From the NCBI GenBank assembly GCA_937889855.1, contig CALBYK010000319.1, forward strand, positions 1 to 64,000: a stretch of 64,000 bases of DNA, given 5' to 3'. Position numbers and translations under genes: made by a program. Under the pieces are notes generated by a model, which saw only the letters and a list, made by a program, of their open reading frames with translations, did not search any database and was not told the DNA's origin. Within the stretch, counting starts at the first letter, position 1; each line of letters opens with the position of its first letter. This DNA is from an uncultured Prevotella sp. GTDB lineage: Bacteria; Bacteroidota; Bacteroidia; Bacteroidales; Bacteroidaceae. This document shows, piece after piece, positions 60,123 through 64,000 of this stretch.

Positions 60123-60968
60123 CATATATATTAAAGCAGATTCGTTTCATCTGCCCTTGCCTAATTCCACAGGCAACTGTATGTCTCCATACAGATTAGA
60201 CTATATCTTATTCCTTTTTTTAACAAAAGGAACCTACTTATATTGGGCGCCAATAACTTGCGCCCTACTCTCCCTGCGGAGATAGTCGTTGAATGTTTTA
60301 CTTAAAATCAATATCGCGCGTAAGATAGACCCAATTACGCTTATTTTTGATGGCGGAGATTGTGCTTTTAGAACAGCCATACTTCTTCATAATCTGGCTA
60401 TAAGGGACATGATTCAATAGGTCTGTCACTATATTGAGAACATCATGCTCTTTTAGTTTGCTAAAAGGGTTTTCTTCCCCTATCAATCGTGCTGCAAGAC
60501 CAAGTTTTACAGCGTGCATCCTGTTTTCTTGGTTCGTGCACCACTCCAAATTATGAAGACTATTATTAAGTTTATTCCCGTCAATATGATTGACTTGATA
60601 CTTATCCGCATCATCTCGCGGATTAAAACACAACATAACTAGGCGATGCCTAAAAAAGGATTTACTAGTTCCATCTTTTAAGATAAGACTATTCTTTACA
60701 TAGCCGCCTTTAATACCATCGCGAAGTTTTCTATCACCATCATCAGTAAATAAATCACCATTATCACTTATATAATAACGATCTTTTACTGCGGGAATAA
60801 AATCACTAATTTGTAACAACATATCAGTTAATTCTCCCTATAGATAAAATAAAGATTTTAATTATTTCACTGCTGATTGTCTTAAGGTCGGTAACCATAA
60901 CCAAAAGAGGTTCCAGCAATTAAAGTAGTTATCACCTCTTTGTTGCCAAAGAGGGGAGCCGACATTTA
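60123..60968 (-). ncRNA. Group I intron in the major tail protein gene
   Basis: This 846-nt insertion separates VYAQG and GHGNPRL. The exon ends in GGGT (U at the splice site) and the intron ends in G60123. Inside, on the - strand, are AAGACAATCAGCAG, a common conserved segment of phage group I cores, then CAACGACTATCTCC and AAGATATAGTC (both P7 strands). An HNH endonuclease gene (60298-60822) occupies a peripheral loop. The P1 pairing is less perfect than in the dnaE intron. Confidence 0.85.
60298..60822 (-). CDS. HNH homing endonuclease in the intron
   Basis: This 174-residue protein is preceded by AGGGAG. It has a NUMOD4-like N-terminus (RYYISDNGDLF), the HNH motif region (QVNHIDGNKLNNSLHNLEWCTNQENR, about residues 75-100) and a C-terminal helix-turn-helix (YSQIMKKYGCSKSTISAIKNKRNW). 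It would cut intronless alleles and spread the intron. It appears intact, unlike the remnant in the dnaE intron. Confidence 0.9.
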   Translation of the reverse strand: MLLQISDFIPAVKDRYYISDNGDLFTDDGDRKLRDGIKGGYVKNSLILKDGTSKSFFRHRLVMLCFNPRDDADKYQVNHIDGNKLNNSLHNLEWCTNQENRMHAVKLGLAARLIGEENPFSKLKEHDVLNIVTDLLNHVPYSQIMKKYGCSKSTISAIKNKRNWVYLTRDIDFK

Positions 60969-61133
60969 ACCCTGTGCGTAGACTTGAGTAGCAGCACCCT
61001 CAACGGTGGCCGTCTGGGCGGTGGTAAAGTAGACAACAGGCTGACCTGGGTGGAAAGTCTGGTTGCCGATTTTCACGTGCGTGCGGGCCTTGAGCACAAG
61101 GTCAACAATGTCGCGAATACCATATTGCGCCAT
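60969..61133 (-). CDS. Major tail (tube) protein, exon 1
   Basis: This 55-codon exon from ATG 61133 (AAAGGAAAAGGTG upstream) encodes MAQYGIRDIVDLVLKARTH…FHPGQPVVYF…VYAQG. The beginning is typical for tube proteins with short N-terminal arms. The open frame stops at a TAA inside the intron right after the splice site. It needs splicing to 58938-60122 to make a complete protein. Confidence 0.82.
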
Positions 61134-61174
61134 ACAAAAATCACCTTTTCCTTTCTTTTTTTGTTAACAATTTT

Positions 61175-61188
61175 TTAAGTATACTTAA
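61175..61188. promoter_or_regulatory. Palindromic TATACT element before the major tail protein
   Basis: TTAAGTATACTTAA is a perfect 14-bp palindrome about 40 bp before the start of exon 1, containing TATACT on both strands. No good -35 box. It could be a late promoter that needs a phage factor, or a binding site. Confidence 0.4.
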
Positions 61189-61233
61189 CTCATTGCTAAA
61201 ACCACCCGTAAAAAGGTGATTTTTCTTCTATAG

Positions 61234-62076
61234 CTACTTTGCGCTAGAGCCAATCTCATTGACCTTTTGCAAAGAGTTATATTCTTCCTCAACAGGCTTA
61301 TAAAGATTCTCAAACCAAGAGGGCGGCTCGTTATCCTTGAGCGCCGAAGTGTCTGCAAACGGCACCAAAAGCATAGACTCATATTTGTCCCTTGCGGCCT
61401 TAGCGAGAAACCTGTTGAACGTATCATAAAGCTGGAACGGGGTGTATTTGTAAAACATGTTTACATCAACGCCCATTCCGACGCTTAGGATAGATATATA
61501 TAAGCCAAACATTGAAAGATTATCGCCATCTTTCGCTGACCTTTGCTTAGCTAGAAGCTCTCTGTTCTTCTTGACTTTTTCCAACAGGCGCTTAGACACC
61601 TCGTCAGCCTCGTTAATACGATAATTAATTGCTTCCTCTTTTTGCCTTGGCAAGAAGAGTTCTTTTATAGCCAGCGCAAAATCTGGATAATTGAAAGCAT
61701 TCAACATACCTACAACAGTGCCATCTTCTGTCGAAAAGTCTAACGAGTGAGCAGAGCACTCCATAGAGAACTGCGGTAGACACAAAGAAAAGAAGTTGTC
61801 TATTATATTAGTAAACTGTCCACTCTTTTGCCGCAAAACTTCTATAACTATCTGAAAATCAGGGATATTATTTAACTCGGTTTTGCCCTGTCTTATGGTG
61901 CTTGCGAATTGAGCGATATCTGACAACAAATACGCAGCTGTCATAAAATCACTTTCTCCAATAGTGAGAACTATGTCCTTTATCGTAGGCTGCGTGATAA
62001 AGATTCCAACAGAAGGAATCTTCACCTGCTGCCCAGACAGATACAGCCCTATATCTCCTTTGTACTCTTCCTGCAT
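61234..62076 (-). CDS. Tail/connector protein of unknown function
   Basis: This 280-residue protein has helical character throughout with several hydrophobic patches (FVIDNFFSLCLPQ-type region about residue 93; LSMFGLYISILSVGMGV about residue 190). It is encoded directly upstream of the major tail protein. Position fits a tail-completion, connector or tube-associated protein, but no family can be named. It overlaps no neighbour and lies 6 nt behind the 197-residue gene. Confidence 0.6.
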   Translation of the reverse strand: MQEEYKGDIGLYLSGQQVKIPSVGIFITQPTIKDIVLTIGESDFMTAAYLLSDIAQFASTIRQGKTELNNIPDFQIVIEVLRQKSGQFTNIIDNFFSLCLPQFSMECSAHSLDFSTEDGTVVGMLNAFNYPDFALAIKELFLPRQKEEAINYRINEADEVSKRLLEKVKKNRELLAKQRSAKDGDNLSMFGLYISILSVGMGVDVNMFYKYTPFQLYDTFNRFLAKAARDKYESMLLVPFADTSALKDNEPPSWFENLYKPVEEEYNSLQKVNEIGSSAK

Positions 62077-62082
62077 AGACTA

Positions 62083-62676
62083 TCACGAAATCCCGTCTTG
62101 TCTTCCTGACTCGTCCTTCTTCTCGTCGTGGACTGTAATGTAAGACAAAGATACCCCGCCCCAATATTCATTGAGAGGGACTTGCTGAGCGCCTGAGAAC
62201 TTAAGGGTACCAAGACCGCCAAGCCTCGTGTCCCGCATGGCGCTGTCAATATAGCCCGCAATCTTTATGGGGCGATATTCATAGTTGTCCATTTCCGCAT
62301 ACTCATACTCTGAAAAGATATAAAATGTTATCAGGCAGTCTCTATACTTATCGTTCGATGTGGGCGCAAAATCGTCCATCATAATAATAACAAAAGACTT
62401 TATGTCTTCATGCTCCTTGAGCGCAAGTCTCGGAATCGTGCGGATATACCCTTCCTTCTTCAGGCGACCAACACTATACTCTTTGATAAGCTCGTCATAG
62501 GATGCATTTCCAAGAGTCAAGCAATCGGGCTTGTTGATTACAAGAAGCCTCTTGAGATTTTCGGCGTATCCCGGATTCTCCACAAACAGCTTCTTGATGA
62601 TAAGCTCAAGGTCTTTCTCATAAGAGAAGAAAGAAGACCGTGTGGCGTCTACGATAGAGCTGGAACGTCTAATCAT
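62083..62676 (-). CDS. Possible tail terminator/completion protein
   Basis: This 197-residue protein starts at ATG with GTAGGAGGGG upstream. Two regular alpha/beta halves end in a strand with YWGGVSLSYITVHDEKK. Place and size fit the tail terminator or head-tail joining proteins usually encoded before the major tail protein. No sequence signature confirms this. Confidence 0.5.
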   Translation of the reverse strand: MIRRSSSIVDATRSSFFSYEKDLELIIKKLFVENPGYAENLKRLLVINKPDCLTLGNASYDELIKEYSVGRLKKEGYIRTIPRLALKEHEDIKSFVIIMMDDFAPTSNDKYRDCLITFYIFSEYEYAEMDNYEYRPIKIAGYIDSAMRDTRLGGLGTLKFSGAQQVPLNEYWGGVSLSYITVHDEKKDESGRQDGIS

Positions 62677-62686
62677 TTTTCCCCTC

Positions 62687-63814
62687 CTACAGCGAATTTA
62701 TATGCACAGGATACTCAACAACGTCCCCGCCATCTTTTGGAGAGAAGACAAGTTTGAAGTCTCCCTTGCGGCCAGACGTAATCTCAACCGTGCATTTTGT
62801 ATCTTCGGTATCTATGACACGCGCAACGCGAGTGTCAGACACTCTAAATGTACCCGATACATTGGACTTATATTCAATTATATCATACGGATACACTTCT
62901 TTTGGCCCCATTACACCCTTGCACTTACGCTCAATCGACACGTTCATGTGATAACCAGAGCGCTTGTCGCCATAGATAAGCTTGAAGCCCTTGATTGCTC
63001 CCTCGTGAACAAGAACGTTGCACATCTTGCCCTCTTGGGACTCTATCTCGACACGTTGATTTCCCTCAACCCTCCAAGAGAAGTCGGGGTTAAAATAGGA
63101 GTCTCTAATCATATATCCATAGGTGCCATTCTGCTCGACATTCTCCCTGCCAGCTATCTCGTGACACCCCTCGACGTTCACCACGGGGAGGTCTTCTAAG
63201 GGGTCATCATAGAACTCCCTTATCTCAAGTTCGATAATTCCTGGCACTGTTATCTCATCGATAACGTGAACCTCCCACTTGTGCCCGTCAATCTTCAGTT
63301 TGGTAAAACGATGAAAAAAGTCTATAGTTCTTTCATCTTTTTTGATATAAATAGTTCCAGACATATTGGGTTCATCATATTCGATGCCTTGCTTCTGATA
63401 CCAAGAGGCGTCTGTCTCGGTAGGCCCTTGCCAGTATATATGATACGTCTGCCCATCAACATCAAGAGTATAGCGGCACCGCAGAATTTCACTTCTGAGA
63501 TACGCTATCTCGGTAAGCATCGGAAGATACACCATCCAATAGGTGCCATCATCGACACACTGAAACACGTCCCCCGGCTGTAGACCAGACTCGAACTCAA
63601 CAGACAGCTTCTTCTTGTCGTAATCAGACTTCAGACCAGACGCCTCACTGTTTATCAGGCATTGCCATGCAGTTTTGTTCGGAACCACGATTGTGCGGGA
63701 GTTGTAGTTATTCTTAAGCGCCATTCTGAATGAACGCAACTTGTTCATCTTCATGCGACCAAGCTGGTCTCCGCCGTTATACTGAAGGCGAGCCGCCAGA
63801 GTCTTTACGGACAT
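62687..63814 (-). CDS. Head-tail connector-like protein with Ig-like C-terminus
   Basis: This 375-residue protein has an N-terminal two-thirds of mixed alpha/beta, with MALKNNYNSRTIVV and FESGLQPGDVFQCVDDGTYWMVYLP (the latter resembles head-closure proteins). The C-terminal roughly 90 residues have an Ig-like pattern (PYDIIEYKSNVSGTFRVSDTRVARVI…FKLVF). It lies at the head-tail end of the operon. It may be the head closure or adaptor protein; moderate support only. Confidence 0.55.
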   Translation of the reverse strand: MSVKTLAARLQYNGGDQLGRMKMNKLRSFRMALKNNYNSRTIVVPNKTAWQCLINSEASGLKSDYDKKKLSVEFESGLQPGDVFQCVDDGTYWMVYLPMLTEIAYLRSEILRCRYTLDVDGQTYHIYWQGPTETDASWYQKQGIEYDEPNMSGTIYIKKDERTIDFFHRFTKLKIDGHKWEVHVIDEITVPGIIELEIREFYDDPLEDLPVVNVEGCHEIAGRENVEQNGTYGYMIRDSYFNPDFSWRVEGNQRVEIESQEGKMCNVLVHEGAIKGFKLIYGDKRSGYHMNVSIERKCKGVMGPKEVYPYDIIEYKSNVSGTFRVSDTRVARVIDTEDTKCTVEITSGRKGDFKLVFSPKDGGDVVEYPVHINSL

Positions 63815-63820
63815 GCCGCA

Positions 63821-64000
63821 TCACCGCTTTTCCAACATGCTCTGCTCAAGGTTCGAGAGCAGCGTGCAGCACTCAAAGATTGTGCGGCGATACAGCGGGA
63901 AGTCCACATCCTTGCCTTGCTTGCGCAAGCCCTCAAGCTTGCTCACGGTGGTAAGACCTCCGGGTTGGTCGTTTAAGAGACTAAAGAGGCCAGTAAGCTC
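63821..64000 (-). CDS. C-terminal part of a phage protein (cut by window edge)
   Basis: The frame is open from the window end and closes at TGA 63821; 59 residues are visible (…TGLFSLLNDQPGG…LRRTIFECCTLLSNLEQSML-type helical tail). It ends 7 nt before the next gene's ATG, so it is in the same operon. Probably a head or connector protein by position; identity unknown. Confidence 0.6.
   Translation of the reverse strand, partial: ELTGLFSLLNDQPGGLTTVSKLEGLRKQGKDVDFPLYRRTIFECCTLLSNLEQSMLEKR

Noticed and set aside
60123..60125. ATG as start of the major tail protein
   Set aside because: It spans the intron end; exon 1 at 60969-61133 supplies the real N-terminus and the ATG has no ribosome-binding site.

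Overview
The window is a contiguous piece of a tailed-phage genome with a very long non-contractile (siphovirus-type) tail. The evidence is a 2913-residue tape-measure gene, a major tail protein, baseplate and fibre genes, a CHAP endolysin with a holin, and phage-type replication and nucleotide genes. The host is probably an anaerobic gut bacterium: the phage carries the oxygen-sensitive ribonucleotide reductase pair NrdD/NrdG, and the repeated peptidoglycan-binding modules of the lysin resemble those of Coriobacteriia lysozymes. The host assignment is inference only. Both window ends cut through genes. No terminase, portal, capsid, integrase, tRNA or CRISPR array is visible.

Left arm (1-16.5 kb, + strand): the end of recJ, two DNA methyltransferases, three zinc-ribbon or small proteins, a complete DnaE-type DNA polymerase III alpha split by a group I intron, a free-standing GIY-YIG homing endonuclease, a membrane protein, a guanylate-kinase-like enzyme, nrdD (split by a second group I intron) and nrdG, small proteins, dUTPase, a FolD-like enzyme, a RuvC-like resolvase and a membrane-anchored C39-like protein. 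A bidirectional terminator at 16.53-16.57 kb separates the two arms.

Right arm (16.6-64 kb, - strand, transcribed right to left): connector/tail-completion genes, major tail protein (split by a third group I intron with an HNH endonuclease), an unknown 575-residue protein, a chaperone candidate, tape measure, baseplate and hub proteins, fibres, and at the far left the lysis genes. Most transcription units end in clear hairpin terminators.

The most unusual part is 28.0-31.9 kb. Eight short paralogous tail-tip ('collar'-domain) genes sit in a row with six poly-G tracts (8-11 G on the coding strand), each 53-79 nt upstream of a paralog start. Three tracts lie in tiny leader ORFs. In every one of these, only a 10-G tract (or another 3n+1 length) lets the leader run to a stop codon overlapping the next paralog's start. 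The other three lie in the conserved Gly-Gly-Gly-Gln motif near the C-terminus of a paralog, and in two of them the current length puts the conserved C-terminus out of frame. One of the two methyltransferases also carries an in-frame C9 tract in which either one-base slip gives an immediate stop. Together these look like a set of slipped-strand, phase-variable switches controlling receptor-binding tips and DNA methylation.
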